From assembly GCA_031253985.1 (NCBI GenBank), contig JAIRVH010000059.1:1-64000 (forward strand): a DNA stretch of 64,000 nucleotides, written 5' to 3'. The notes below the pieces were generated by a model, which did no database searches, was not told where the DNA came from, and saw only the letters and a list, made by a program, of their open reading frames with translations. The translations under genes and the position numbers were made by a program. The stretch's first letter is position 1; each line of letters begins with the position of its first letter. Source of the stretch: Sphingobacterium sp. GTDB lineage: Bacteria > Bacteroidota > Bacteroidia > Sphingobacteriales > Sphingobacteriaceae. This document shows, one piece after another, positions 7,427 through 15,687 of the stretch.

Positions 7427-7484
7427 TGTGATACTTATGTGAAAGGCTGTTTTTCTTCTTTCTTTCTTTTAATATAAATCTTTG
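7427..7484 (+). promoter_or_regulatory. Third TGTGATA-box promoter region
   Basis: TGTGATA at 7427 is followed 11 bp later by TGTGAAA at 7438. The second decanucleotide ends 29 bp before AATCTTTG (7477-7484), one base from TATCTTTG. The phasing and spacing match the two divergent promoters upstream. A transcript from here would have a leader of nearly 290 nt before the solo HTH gene; I find no open frame of note in that stretch. Confidence 0.5.
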
Positions 7485-7598
7485 TCAATAGAACAAGCCA
7501 AGGCTTTCCAGTTTAAAATTTTCTGTGAATGTGCAGAGAGAAATAAGTTGTTCGAAAACTTTGGGTTGCTGGTTTTAATGAATTATCAATCGGACCAA

Positions 7599-7628
7599 TT
7601 TGCGTGTAAGTCCGGGATAATATATTTG
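7599..7628 (+). promoter_or_regulatory. Bacteroidota-type promoter TTTG-N18-TATATTTG
   Basis: TTTG at 7599-7602 and TATATTTG at 7621-7628 are 18 bp apart, a near-ideal -33/-7 pair. A small hairpin (ACTCGG 7633-7638 / CCGAGT 7655-7660) sits at the predicted start of the transcript. The likely target is the solo HTH regulator at 7780. Together with the box promoter upstream, the gene may have two promoters. Confidence 0.6.
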
Positions 7629-7779
7629 GATTACTCGGTGGGGACTTAGCCCTGCCGAGTTTAATTACTCATGTAGACTTATTCGCTTCGAAAGGTTAAA
7701 TAATCGTCAGCTTTTGAGCAAAGGTATCGAGCTCAAAAAATGAATAAGGAAATAAAATTTGCTGAAAAACAATGTAAAA

Positions 7780-8148
7780 ATGGAAAGGAATAACTTTAAT
7801 AATTTAATTGCTTTAGCGAAGAACAATGATGCCGAATTTTTGGCTTTGTTCAATGAAATTTATCCAGAGTTTGTCGTCTCATTAAAATCAATAAATCCCA
7901 AAATCCGAAGCAGCGAACTAGAGTTTTGCGCCATGACCTTTCTGAATTTTTCGACCAAACATATTGCCCAGTACACTTTTGTAACGGTACGTGCTGTACA
8001 GATACGTAAAAATAGATTGCGTAAAAAACTAAATATTGGGTCCGATGTAGATTTTAATAACTGGATGCGCGATCAGATCCGAAGGAATCCTTTAGCTGAA
8101 TTAACGCAGGGGTCTCCTGTAGGCAATCAGATTTACGGGGATCTCTAA
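7780..8148 (+). CDS. Stand-alone HTH regulator, paralogue of the TPR-regulator output domain
   Basis: 122 residues from ATG 7780 (a TTG at 7759 would add seven). The whole protein aligns with the C-terminal domain of the two TPR proteins downstream: F-N-N-L-I-A-L-A-K-N-N, E-L-E-F-C-A-M-T-F-L-N-F-S-T-K-H-I-A, then T-V-R-A-V-Q-I-R-K-N-R-L-R-K-K-L. That last part is a LuxR/GerE-like helix-turn-helix in which I-A ... T-V-R-A-V-Q gives the turn and recognition helix. It has no TPR, membrane segment or receiver. It may compete with or serve the same sites as the membrane-bound paralogues. It lies 300 bp downstream of a TGTGATA-box pair, so autoregulation is possible. Confidence 0.75.
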   Translation: MERNNFNNLIALAKNNDAEFLALFNEIYPEFVVSLKSINPKIRSSELEFCAMTFLNFSTKHIAQYTFVTVRAVQIRKNRLRKKLNIGSDVDFNNWMRDQIRRNPLAELTQGSPVGNQIYGDL

Positions 8149-8241
8149 CTTTTTTATAACATTTTATGAAAGAATATTTAAGATAGTCCAGGATAATTTC
8201 ATTAAAAAATTCCAAATGGAATTTCGTTTGTGAGCGATTGA

Positions 8242-8273
8242 AAAGGTAGTTCTTTAGGTACTGCCTTTCTTTG
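8242..8273 (+). terminator. Hairpin after the solo HTH gene
   Basis: AAAGGTAGT (8242-8250) pairs with ACTGCCTTT (8260-8268), with one G-U pair, followed by CTTTG. It is a modest intrinsic terminator between the HTH gene and the receiver gene. Confidence 0.45.
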
Positions 8274-8356
8274 TTATTTACATCAGCTTTATTTGATAGG
8301 ACGTTCGAGCAATAGTTAGACAAAAAGAGTAATCATCTTGATAAGATATATTGATA

Positions 8357-8716
8357 ATGAAAAAAAAGATTTTTTTATGTGATGATAATGTTCTCATCTT
8401 AGAAGCACTCGAACTAGTGTTAAGTATGACAGATGCCACCATTGTCAGTGAAAACAAAAGTTCTCAGGCGCTAAACTACATTCTAAGGGAAAAACCCGAT
8501 ATTTTTATTTGTGATTTATCGATGCCTGAAGTTAACGGCGAAGATCTGATTAAGCAGATACGTACCCGGAAAGAATTTGATGATATGTTTATCTTATGTA
8601 TTTCAGCTTCTTATGTTACTAGTAATATAGCTCTCCATGCTGGAGCCGACCATTTTCTTCCTAAACCTTTTGAAATGGATGCATTGTTGTCGATTATTAA
8701 TGGGGCAATGGCTTAG
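8357..8716 (+). CDS. Single-domain response regulator (receiver)
   Basis: 119 residues from ATG 8357 (an in-frame TTG at 8351 is less likely). A complete CheY-like receiver: acidic pair D9-D10 in F-L-C-D-D-N, phospho-acceptor D53 in I-C-D-L-S-M-P-E-V-N-G, a Ser in I-S-A-S-Y, and Lys in F-L-P-K-P-F-E. There is no output domain, so it acts by protein contact. No cognate kinase gene is adjacent; the nearest is the hybrid kinase at 18214. Its place between the solo HTH gene and the TPR regulators suggests a link to that control circuit, an inference from position only. Confidence 0.85.
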   Translation: MKKKIFLCDDNVLILEALELVLSMTDATIVSENKSSQALNYILREKPDIFICDLSMPEVNGEDLIKQIRTRKEFDDMFILCISASYVTSNIALHAGADHFLPKPFEMDALLSIINGAMA

Positions 8717-8782
8717 TTTTTAGTCATGCTAGTATCAAATTGAGTGAAATAGTGTAATGAATTACTTAATCGTCAAATTTTA

Positions 8783-8814
8783 TAGCGTATTAATACGCTA
8801 AAATTCTTTTTTTT
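8783..8814 (+). terminator. Perfect 18-bp palindrome followed by eight T
   Basis: TAGCGTATT joins AATACGCTA at 8783-8800 in a perfect inverted repeat, and a T8 run follows at 8807-8814. It can fold as a 7-bp stem with a TTAA loop and so act as terminator for the receiver gene. A perfect palindrome 80 bp before the first TPR regulator could equally be an operator. Confidence 0.5.
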
Positions 8815-8879
8815 GTAAAAAATAGCTTAAAGTATTTTTACTGTTTACAAATACCTAAGCGCAACAATCGACCTAATAA

Positions 8880-10355
8880 ATGAAAAAGCATATTTTACTT
8901 TTAATTTTAATATTCTTTACTCTTAAATCTATCGCAAATGACCGTCAGAAAAAAGAAGTGGATTCCCTGTTGAATAAAACAAGAGAATTATTTAATGCCG
9001 GCCAATTGTTGCCCTATGTAGAGACGGCGATAAAGGCACTTAATTTGTCCAACGAAGCGAACTATGATGAAGGTAAAGGAAAAGCGCATTCCTGGATAGC
9101 CGAAGGTCTTGTGACTGTGGGCTTGTTTAAAGAAGGATTAAAGCATCTCGAAAGTGTCGAAAAAACGGATTTCTACAAGAAAGGCATTCTTGCCCAATCC
9201 GAAGTCCATCGGGTGCGGGGAAGAGCTTATGGCGAGCTCAAGTTATATCAGCAGGCCATTCGAGAGTTTCGTCTTCAACTAGGACTTATCAGGAACCTGA
9301 CAGGCGAAAAACAAAAAAAATCCTATCAGTTTACCTACGAAAATCTAAGCGTTGCCTTTGATGCGACCGGTCAGCTTGATTCTGTAGAAAAGTATAATCA
9401 TCTTCTATTAAGTAACCTGAAAGGGGAGGATGAAAAGAAAGAGGTGTTTCGTTATCTGGTGGTTTATGATAACCTAGGGAAATTGTATATTAAGAAGGGC
9501 GATTTTCCGCAAGCACGGCAATACCTTGATAAAGCTTTGGGGCTTGTGGAGAAATATAAAATACCTGTTGTGTTAAATACATATTCTTCCTTGGGTACCT
9601 TAGAAGAAAAGAAGGGTAACTTTAGCCAAGCTGCCGATTTTTATGAAAAGAGTCTCGTAAATAAAAGGTTAATCGGAAGCAGAAATGGCGAGAAGAACTC
9701 CTACAGGGAGCTTGCCGATTTTTATCGAAGAAATAATTTAGATAAGGCGAAAGCTGATCGATATGAAATGGCCTTTAGCCGGCTCAACGATTCTTTGGAA
9801 AATGAAAATAGACAGGTTGTTGATCAGGTACTCAACCAGATTTTGAAATTGAAAGATCAGGAAACCGATACAAAGGTTTCAAAATCTGCCACTATTGCTG
9901 TAGTTGCCTTAGTAATTTTGTTGGTTGCAATTGCATTTTTTATATGGCGGGCAAGATATAACCGCCAGGTGTTAGGTGAGAAAGAAGAGGCCTTACAAGA
10001 AACTGAAACCATCAATAAAGAACTGACCGAGCAGATAGGAGAAAACAAATTCAATAACCTGATCGAACTGGCAAAAAGCAACAACCCGGAGTTTCTGATT
10101 CTCTTTACCGAACTGTACCCGAAGTTTATCGAAGTATTAAAATCATTTGATCCCAATCTTCGGAGTACCGAACTGGAATTCTGTGCTATGGCCTTCCTCA
10201 ATTTCTCGACCAAAAATATTGCGGAATATACCTTTGTGACCATCAGAGCGGTGCAGGTGCGAAAAAATAGATTGCGCAAGAAATTTAAGATCCCTTCGGA
10301 CGCGGATTTTAATAGCTGGATGCGGGGACTAGGAGAAAAAGACTTTTATGGATAG
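8880..10355 (+). CDS. Membrane-tethered TPR-HTH regulator, paralogue A
   Basis: 491 residues. Signal/anchor segment at 2-20, then a periplasmic region of about 300 residues with tetratricopeptide-type helices (for example D-N-L-G-K-L-Y-I-K-K-G-D-F-P-Q-A-R-Q-Y and S-S-L-G-T-L-E-E-K-K-G-N-F). A transmembrane helix lies around 337-358 (A-V-V-A-L-V-I-L-L-V-A-I-A-F-F-I-W), then a short coiled coil and a cytoplasmic LuxR-like HTH around 425-480. Such proteins sense an envelope state and act directly on DNA as one-component regulators. The HTH is nearly the same as in the next gene and the solo protein at 7780. It lies 44 bp before paralogue B, probably one operon. Nearby TGTGATA-box promoters are plausible targets. 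Confidence 0.8.
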   Translation: MKKHILLLILIFFTLKSIANDRQKKEVDSLLNKTRELFNAGQLLPYVETAIKALNLSNEANYDEGKGKAHSWIAEGLVTVGLFKEGLKHLESVEKTDFYKKGILAQSEVHRVRGRAYGELKLYQQAIREFRLQLGLIRNLTGEKQKKSYQFTYENLSVAFDATGQLDSVEKYNHLLLSNLKGEDEKKEVFRYLVVYDNLGKLYIKKGDFPQARQYLDKALGLVEKYKIPVVLNTYSSLGTLEEKKGNFSQAADFYEKSLVNKRLIGSRNGEKNSYRELADFYRRNNLDKAKADRYEMAFSRLNDSLENENRQVVDQVLNQILKLKDQETDTKVSKSATIAVVALVILLVAIAFFIWRARYNRQVLGEKEEALQETETINKELTEQIGENKFNNLIELAKSNNPEFLILFTELYPKFIEVLKSFDPNLRSTELEFCAMAFLNFSTKNIAEYTFVTIRAVQVRKNRLRKKFKIPSDADFNSWMRGLGEKDFYG

Positions 10356-10399
10356 ACCTTATAAAATAAATTTAGCTGCTTAAATACCTTATCAATTCA

Positions 10400-11878
10400 A
10401 TGAAAAAACAAGTATTATTCTTTATTTTATGCCTGCTGGCGCTGCAGGTAGTTGCCGGTGATAATCCGAAGCAAACGGTTGATTCCCTTTTGACTAAAAT
10501 AAGGGAGTACCATCAGCAAGCTGATTTTGTACCACAGTTAGAAACATGCCTCAAGGCAATCGATATTGCAAACGCGGCTAACTATGATACCGGAATAGCA
10601 AAAACTCATTTTTTTGCAGCTGATGCGCTCGTGAATATTGGGTTATTTAAAGAGAGTTTCAAGCATCTTAAAAGTATTGAGTCTACCAATTATTATAAGG
10701 AAAACGTACTCATGCAAACCGAAATACATTGGGTGCGAGGAAGAGCTTATTTAAAGCTCCAAATGTTCCAACAGGCAATCCGGGAATTTTATTTGCAGTT
10801 GGCCTGTGCGAAGAATTTAGAGAATGAGGTGCACCGAAAAATAACCAATATTAATACCTACGCCAATTTAAGTGCCGTTTTTGATCAGATGGGAAAGCTT
10901 GACTCTGTACAGAAATATTGCCAGCTTCAATTGGAAGGATTACGGGGAGAGGATGAAAAGACATATAAGTACATTTATCTAGGCTTGTATGATGCATTCG
11001 GACAGCTATATACCAAGAAGCGTGATTTTGTAAAAGCAGAATACTACCTCAAGCAATCGCTAGAACTTATTAAAAAATATAACTTGTCTATAGTTTCCAA
11101 TACCTTTACCTATTTAGGAAATTTGGAGGAAAAGAAGCTTAATCCAGAAAAGGCAATTAAGTTTTATGAAAAAGAGTTAGCAAATGCCAAGGAAGTCGGG
11201 AATAGAGAAAGGACAAAGAACAGCTACAAGTATTTAGCTAATTATTATCGCAAGTATCAATTAGGGGATGATAAAGTTAAAGCCTATGAACTAGCCTATG
11301 TTTTGCTGAATGATTCTTTGGAAAAGGAAAATAGGCAAGTAATAGATGTCGTCCTCAACCAGGTCTTGAATGCAAAAGATAAAGAATCGGAAACCAAGGT
11401 ATCAAAAGCAGCTAAGATCACACTAATTACCATTGTAGTGCTCTTAGCTGCAGTCGCGCTTTTTGTCTGGCGACACAGGCATAACCGTAAGATTTTGGAT
11501 GAAAAAGAAGAAGCTCTGCAGGAAACGGAAACCATCAATAAGGAATTGACCGAGCAGATCGGTGAGAACAAATTCAATAGCCTGATCGAGCTGGCTAAAA
11601 GTAACAACCCGGAATTCTTGACTCTGTTTAAAGAACTATATCCCGAGTTTATTCAGGCACTGAAAGCGCTTGATCCCACTCTTCGAAGTACCGAACTGGA
11701 ATTCTGTGCGATGGCCTTTCTTAACTTCTCGACCAAAAATATCGCGGAATACACCTTTGTCACCATCAGGGCGGTACAGGTCCGGAAAAATAGATTGCGT
11801 AAGAAGTTTGAGATCCCTTCGGATGCCGATTTCAATAATTGGATGCGTGCTCTAGGGGAAACGCCAACGATGCCGTAG
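10400..11878 (+). CDS. Membrane-tethered TPR-HTH regulator, paralogue B
   Basis: 492 residues with the same plan as paralogue A: signal segment (V-L-F-F-I-L-C-L-L-A-L-Q-V-V-A-G), TPR-like helices to about 330, membrane helix about 338-358, a linker Q-E-T-E-T-I-N-K-E-L-T-E-Q-I-G-E-N-K identical to A, and the LuxR-like HTH at the end. The last 110 residues are almost the same as in A, while the periplasmic parts are clearly diverged. The two probably read different signals but address the same DNA. The stop lies 9 bp from the convergent AraC-family gene. It is an old tandem duplication. Confidence 0.8.
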   Translation: MKKQVLFFILCLLALQVVAGDNPKQTVDSLLTKIREYHQQADFVPQLETCLKAIDIANAANYDTGIAKTHFFAADALVNIGLFKESFKHLKSIESTNYYKENVLMQTEIHWVRGRAYLKLQMFQQAIREFYLQLACAKNLENEVHRKITNINTYANLSAVFDQMGKLDSVQKYCQLQLEGLRGEDEKTYKYIYLGLYDAFGQLYTKKRDFVKAEYYLKQSLELIKKYNLSIVSNTFTYLGNLEEKKLNPEKAIKFYEKELANAKEVGNRERTKNSYKYLANYYRKYQLGDDKVKAYELAYVLLNDSLEKENRQVIDVVLNQVLNAKDKESETKVSKAAKITLITIVVLLAAVALFVWRHRHNRKILDEKEEALQETETINKELTEQIGENKFNSLIELAKSNNPEFLTLFKELYPEFIQALKALDPTLRSTELEFCAMAFLNFSTKNIAEYTFVTIRAVQVRKNRLRKKFEIPSDADFNNWMRALGETPTMP

Positions 11879-11887
11879 CCATCTGCA

Positions 11888-12760
11888 TTAGCTTTTAAGG
11901 GATAGCAGTTTACTTTTATAATCTGATGGTGTTATCCCCTTAATCGTTTTAAAGAATTTGTTGAAGTTGGGCAAGGAGTTGAAACCACAGGCGTAAGCGA
12001 TATGGGTGATGGGAGTTTCATCCCGGGCCAGAAGTCTGCAAGCTTCATTAATCCGTACTTCATTGACAAATTTTGAGAACGTTTTCCGTGTGCGTGCTTT
12101 GAAAAATCGGCAAAAGGACGGTTTGGTCAGGTTCGCCAGCTTGGCCGCCTCGTCTAGGGAGATTTCCTCGTTAAAATTTTCAAAAACATAATTGTAAATA
12201 CTAAAAATAATTTCTCCTTCCTTTAGGGACAGTCCATCGATATAAAGCTTATCGGATAGTATGCTGTATTCTTCAGTATGAAGAAGAATAGCCAAGGATT
12301 TAAAGAGATAGGCCGTTTTTTGTATATCAGGCGCAGAGACCATTTTTCGCAGTATTTTTTTTAACTTATTTTTTGTTTCTCCATAAAATAACATGCCCTG
12401 CCTTGATCTTTCCAGGAAATCATTGAGATGAGATATTTCAAATAATAAGGGACAAAAAGACTGCAGCGCTTCCGGATCGAAAATCAGCGTTATGGACGCT
12501 GCGCTGTGACCCTCGATGGGGGCTGTATCCTCATGGTGCCAAACGTGCGGTAGGCCGGGACCAATAAAAGTCAGTTCATCACTTTCAAATTCCTCCACAT
12601 GATCGCCTATGCATCGTTGACCATTGCTCTGGACGATATAGGTAAGCTGACATTCGCTGTGAAAATGATATTCGGAGAGAAAGTCGGGATGGTTTTCCCG
12701 TCGGATTTCAAAAATCCTGTTTCCCAAATTTGAAAGTGCTTTCGCATAAATTGGCCGCAT
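11888..12760 (-). CDS. AraC-family transcriptional regulator with cupin sensor
   Basis: 290 residues. The N-terminal cupin-like sensor has F-L-S-E-Y-H-F-H-S-E-C-Q-L-T-Y-I-V and G-P-G-L-P-H-V-W-H-H-E-D, the usual sugar-sensing cupin pattern. The C-terminal double HTH occupies about 190-285, with I-S-L-D-E-A-A-K-L-A-N-L-T-K-P-S-F-C-R-F-F and T-H-I-A-Y-A-C-G-F-N-S-L-P-N-F. It is divergent from the GH95 fucosidase gene across a 405-bp intergenic region, so it probably controls that gene in response to a sugar. It ends tail-to-tail with TPR regulator B. Confidence 0.85.
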   Translation of the reverse strand: MRPIYAKALSNLGNRIFEIRRENHPDFLSEYHFHSECQLTYIVQSNGQRCIGDHVEEFESDELTFIGPGLPHVWHHEDTAPIEGHSAASITLIFDPEALQSFCPLLFEISHLNDFLERSRQGMLFYGETKNKLKKILRKMVSAPDIQKTAYLFKSLAILLHTEEYSILSDKLYIDGLSLKEGEIIFSIYNYVFENFNEEISLDEAAKLANLTKPSFCRFFKARTRKTFSKFVNEVRINEACRLLARDETPITHIAYACGFNSLPNFNKFFKTIKGITPSDYKSKLLSLKS

Positions 12761-13165
12761 AAATTCTTAAAATATTTTAATGGAACAAAGGGGAACGTAT
12801 ACCAAACTTTATAATTGATTGAAAATGATTACTCAAAAGACGTTTTTTAGCGATTAAAAGTCATGTATTAAACGCTTAAAATCATGTAAAATATTACGTT
12901 TTGATGCTGCTTCCTTAACACTCGTTCCGAAATAACCCGATCCACATGGAGCGGTGTAAGGGCGAAAGTGTAAAGCCTGATGCTGAAAAAAAGCCCAGCA
13001 ATTTTGCTAAGAGGTTAATATGGCATCGGAAAAGAGCAATAAAGTGTATGTGTTTATAAAACTGGATAATTATTTTTGATGTATGGCGGAGGTCCTGCGC
13101 CTTTTTACAGGATATCGTTCGCATTAAATAGTTAGCTTTGAACAGACACCGATTTATAAACCGCA
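12761..13165. promoter_or_regulatory. Divergent intergenic region AraC/GH95 with candidate promoter
   Basis: No gene is seen in these 405 bp. On the plus strand TAGCTTTG (13133-13140) fits the TAnnTTTG -7 element and would start transcription about 20 bp before the GH95 ATG at 13166. I see no convincing -33 element, which would suit a promoter needing an activator such as the divergent AraC protein. No operator repeat was recognised. Confidence 0.4.
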
Positions 13166-15616
13166 ATGAAATATCACCCAATCCTAACCGGCCTTCACCG
13201 TATCCGCCGAGGGTTAACCTGCTGCTTGCTGCTTTCGGCAGCTGTGGCCACCGCACAGACCCAAATCAATAGGGCAAACAAAATCTGGTTTGAACAGCCG
13301 GCAGATGCCCTGGCTGTAGACTCCAAAAATGGCTGGGAAAGTGATCCCGAATGGTTGAAAGCTTTGCCTATTGGCAATGGTAGCTTGGGTGCGATGGTAT
13401 TTGGAGATGTCAACCGCGAACGGATCCAGCTCAATGAAATGACGCTTTGGAGTGGCAGCTTTGACGAAGGCGACAATCCTGCGGCTTCGCAGTCACTGCC
13501 GAAGATCCGTGAACTGCTCTTTCAGGGCAAATACAGGGAAGCGACAGAACTGACCAATAAAACCCAGATTACAAAGGGAAAAGGCTCAGGAAGCGGCAAT
13601 GGGGCCAATGTACCTTTTGGATGCTTCCAGACTTTGGGTGATCTGCGACTGAACTTTGGTACTAACGCGCCTTACCAGGATTATCACCGTGAACTGGATC
13701 TGATAAACGGTATTGCTAAAAGTTCTTTTGTACAAAACGGGGTCAGGTTTACCCGTGAGATCTTTGCCAGCCATCCCGATCAGGCAATCTTAATACGACT
13801 TACCGCCGATAAAGCTGCTGCAATCAATGTGCTTTTCAATCTGGACAGGCCAGAAAGGTTTGCCACCGAAATCACAGCATTACATGGGTTACGCATGTTC
13901 GGTGTACTCGATAATGGTCGGGGCGGAGATGGCATGCGTTATGAGGCCCAGGTGACGCCTATCCTCGAAGGGGGACGCATCAGCAGCCAGACCAAAGCCG
14001 GCGTGCAAATCGAAGGGGCCAATGCGGTCACACTTATCGTAACGGCAAAAACAAACTACAAGCAGCATTATCCGGATTATGTCAATGCCAATTATCAAAA
14101 GGAGCATCTGGGTATCATCAAATCGGTTATGGCTAAATCATACGCGACTTTAAAGGATCGCCATAGCCAGGATTTTTCTTCCTTTATGAAACGGGTGAGT
14201 TTTCAGCTGGGAAATGATATCCCCAATCTCCCGACCAATGAGCTCATGGCCAATAATTTCCGATCCGGAAATGAACAGGCCTTATATCCCCTTTATTTTC
14301 AGTATGGCCGATACCTGTTGCTTTCTTCCTCGAGATCGGGGGGGCTGCCGGCAAACTTGCAGGGTATCTGGGCCAACAAGATACAGACGCCCTGGAACGG
14401 CGATTATCATACCGATATCAATGTACAGATGAACTACTGGCCTGCGGAAGTGGCCAATCTATCCGAATCGCATCGTCCGCTGATGGACCTCATTGCTTCA
14501 CTCGTAGCGCCGGGAGGCAAAACCGCCCAAATTCAGTATGGTATGCAGGGATGGGCACTGCACCCGATTACCAATGTCTGGGGGTATACTTCTCCGGGTG
14601 AAAGTGCCAGCTGGGGAATGCACATCGGTGCGGGCGCCTGGATTGCTCAGCATATCTGGGAGCATTATGCGTTTATGCAGGATAAAGAATTTCTACGCTG
14701 GGCTTACCCTATATTGAAAGGGGCTTCGGCCTTTTACCTGGACTGGCTGACGGTAGACCCCAAATCAGGTCTGCTGGTTTCGGGTCCTTCACCTTCACCT
14801 GAGAATTCCTTTAAAGCGCCCGATGGCTCCACGGCGCAGATCAGCATGGGGCCTTCACATGATCAACAGGTCATCTACAATCTGTTTGACCATACGCTTC
14901 GCTCAGCGGCGATCCTGGGACTAAGAGAAGATGAGTTTTTAAACCGCCTGCAGGAATCGAAGGCTAAATTGGCCCGTCCGAAAATCGGCCGCGATGGCCG
15001 CCTGATGGAATGGGCTGAAGAGTTTGAGGAGGTAGAGCCGGCACACCGCCATCTTTCTCATCTGTTTGCCCTTTATCCGGGCAATGAGATCACAGTCAGC
15101 CGTACACCTGAACTGGCAAAAGCTGCTCAGCTATCGTTGGAAAAACGAGGTGATGACGGAGTGGGCTGGACTTACGCCTGGAAGATCGCATTATGGGCGC
15201 GCTTACATCAGGGCAACCGCGCTCTGAAGCTGCTCAATAAGCAATTGCGCCCTACAGCGGATATGGATACCAAATATGATGGCGGCGGCGGTACGTATTA
15301 CAATCTGTTTGATGCCTGTCCGCCGTTTCAGATCGACGGCAACTTTGGTGTGATTGCGGGCATGGCCGAGATGCTGCTACAGAGCCACGAGGATTTTATC
15401 GAATTGCTTCCTGCGCTTCCCGACAGCTGGAAAGCGGGTGAAATCAAAGGACTCATGGCACGTGGGGCTATTGAAATTGATCTGAAATGGGCCGAAGGAA
15501 AATTGCTGAGTGCAGGGGCAAAGGCCAAAAAACACCAGAAATGCCAGATTAAATATGCCGGCCGGTTGCTTGATATCGAACTTCCAGCTGGTAAAAGGGT
15601 GGAGATCAAAATCTGA
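13166..15616 (+). CDS. GH95 family alpha-L-fucosidase-like glycoside hydrolase
   Basis: 816 residues with a signal peptide ending near A-T-A-Q. Full GH95 plan: N-terminal beta domain (L-P-I-G-N-G-S-L-G-A-M-V-F-G, E-R-I-Q-L-N-E-M-T-L-W-S-G), linker, (alpha/alpha)6 barrel (L-P-A-N-L-Q-G-I-W-A-N, N-V-Q-M-N-Y-W-P-A-E), and C-terminal beta domain. By analogy with the Bifidobacterium AfcA enzyme, the acid is E546 in S-P-S-P-E-N and the activating residue D724 in Q-I-D-G-N-F-G. The N-x-N pair reads D417-I-N419, so the first Asn is Asp here. GH95 enzymes hydrolyse alpha-1,2-fucosides and some alpha-L-galactosides. The gene stands alone, divergent from an AraC regulator, and ends in a strong terminator. 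Confidence 0.9.
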   Translation: MKYHPILTGLHRIRRGLTCCLLLSAAVATAQTQINRANKIWFEQPADALAVDSKNGWESDPEWLKALPIGNGSLGAMVFGDVNRERIQLNEMTLWSGSFDEGDNPAASQSLPKIRELLFQGKYREATELTNKTQITKGKGSGSGNGANVPFGCFQTLGDLRLNFGTNAPYQDYHRELDLINGIAKSSFVQNGVRFTREIFASHPDQAILIRLTADKAAAINVLFNLDRPERFATEITALHGLRMFGVLDNGRGGDGMRYEAQVTPILEGGRISSQTKAGVQIEGANAVTLIVTAKTNYKQHYPDYVNANYQKEHLGIIKSVMAKSYATLKDRHSQDFSSFMKRVSFQLGNDIPNLPTNELMANNFRSGNEQALYPLYFQYGRYLLLSSSRSGGLPANLQGIWANKIQTPWNGDYHTDINVQMNYWPAEVANLSESHRPLMDLIASLVAPGGKTAQIQYGMQGWALHPITNVWGYTSPGESASWGMHIGAGAWIAQHIWEHYAFMQDKEFLRWAYPILKGASAFYLDWLTVDPKSGLLVSGPSPSPENSFKAPDGSTAQISMGPSHDQQVIYNLFDHTLRSAAILGLREDEFLNRLQESKAKLARPKIGRDGRLMEWAEEFEEVEPAHRHLSHLFALYPGNEITVSRTPELAKAAQLSLEKRGDDGVGWTYAWKIALWARLHQGNRALKLLNKQLRPTADMDTKYDGGGGTYYNLFDACPPFQIDGNFGVIAGMAEMLLQSHEDFIELLPALPDSWKAGEIKGLMARGAIEIDLKWAEGKLLSAGAKAKKHQKCQIKYAGRLLDIELPAGKRVEIKI

Positions 15617-15620
15617 TTTC

Positions 15621-15659
15621 AAAAAAATACCGAAGGAATTTGCGCTTCGGTATTTTTTT
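15621..15659. terminator. Strong bidirectional terminator between GH95 and DUF2383 genes
   Basis: ATACCGAAG (15627-15635) pairs with CTTCGGTAT (15645-15653), with an A run on the left and a T run on the right extending the stem. It serves both convergent genes. Confidence 0.9.
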
Positions 15660-15687
15660 GAAAAAGAAAAAATTACTATTTAAAATG

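Noticed and set aside
7490..7779. Search for a hidden TPR remnant upstream of the solo HTH gene
   Set aside because: No open frame with TPR-like sequence; instead a good promoter is present, so the gene is a true stand-alone form rather than a truncation.
12915..13256. 113-codon minus-strand frame upstream of GH95
   Set aside because: It overlaps the GH95 signal-peptide coding region and the promoter; no recognisable features.
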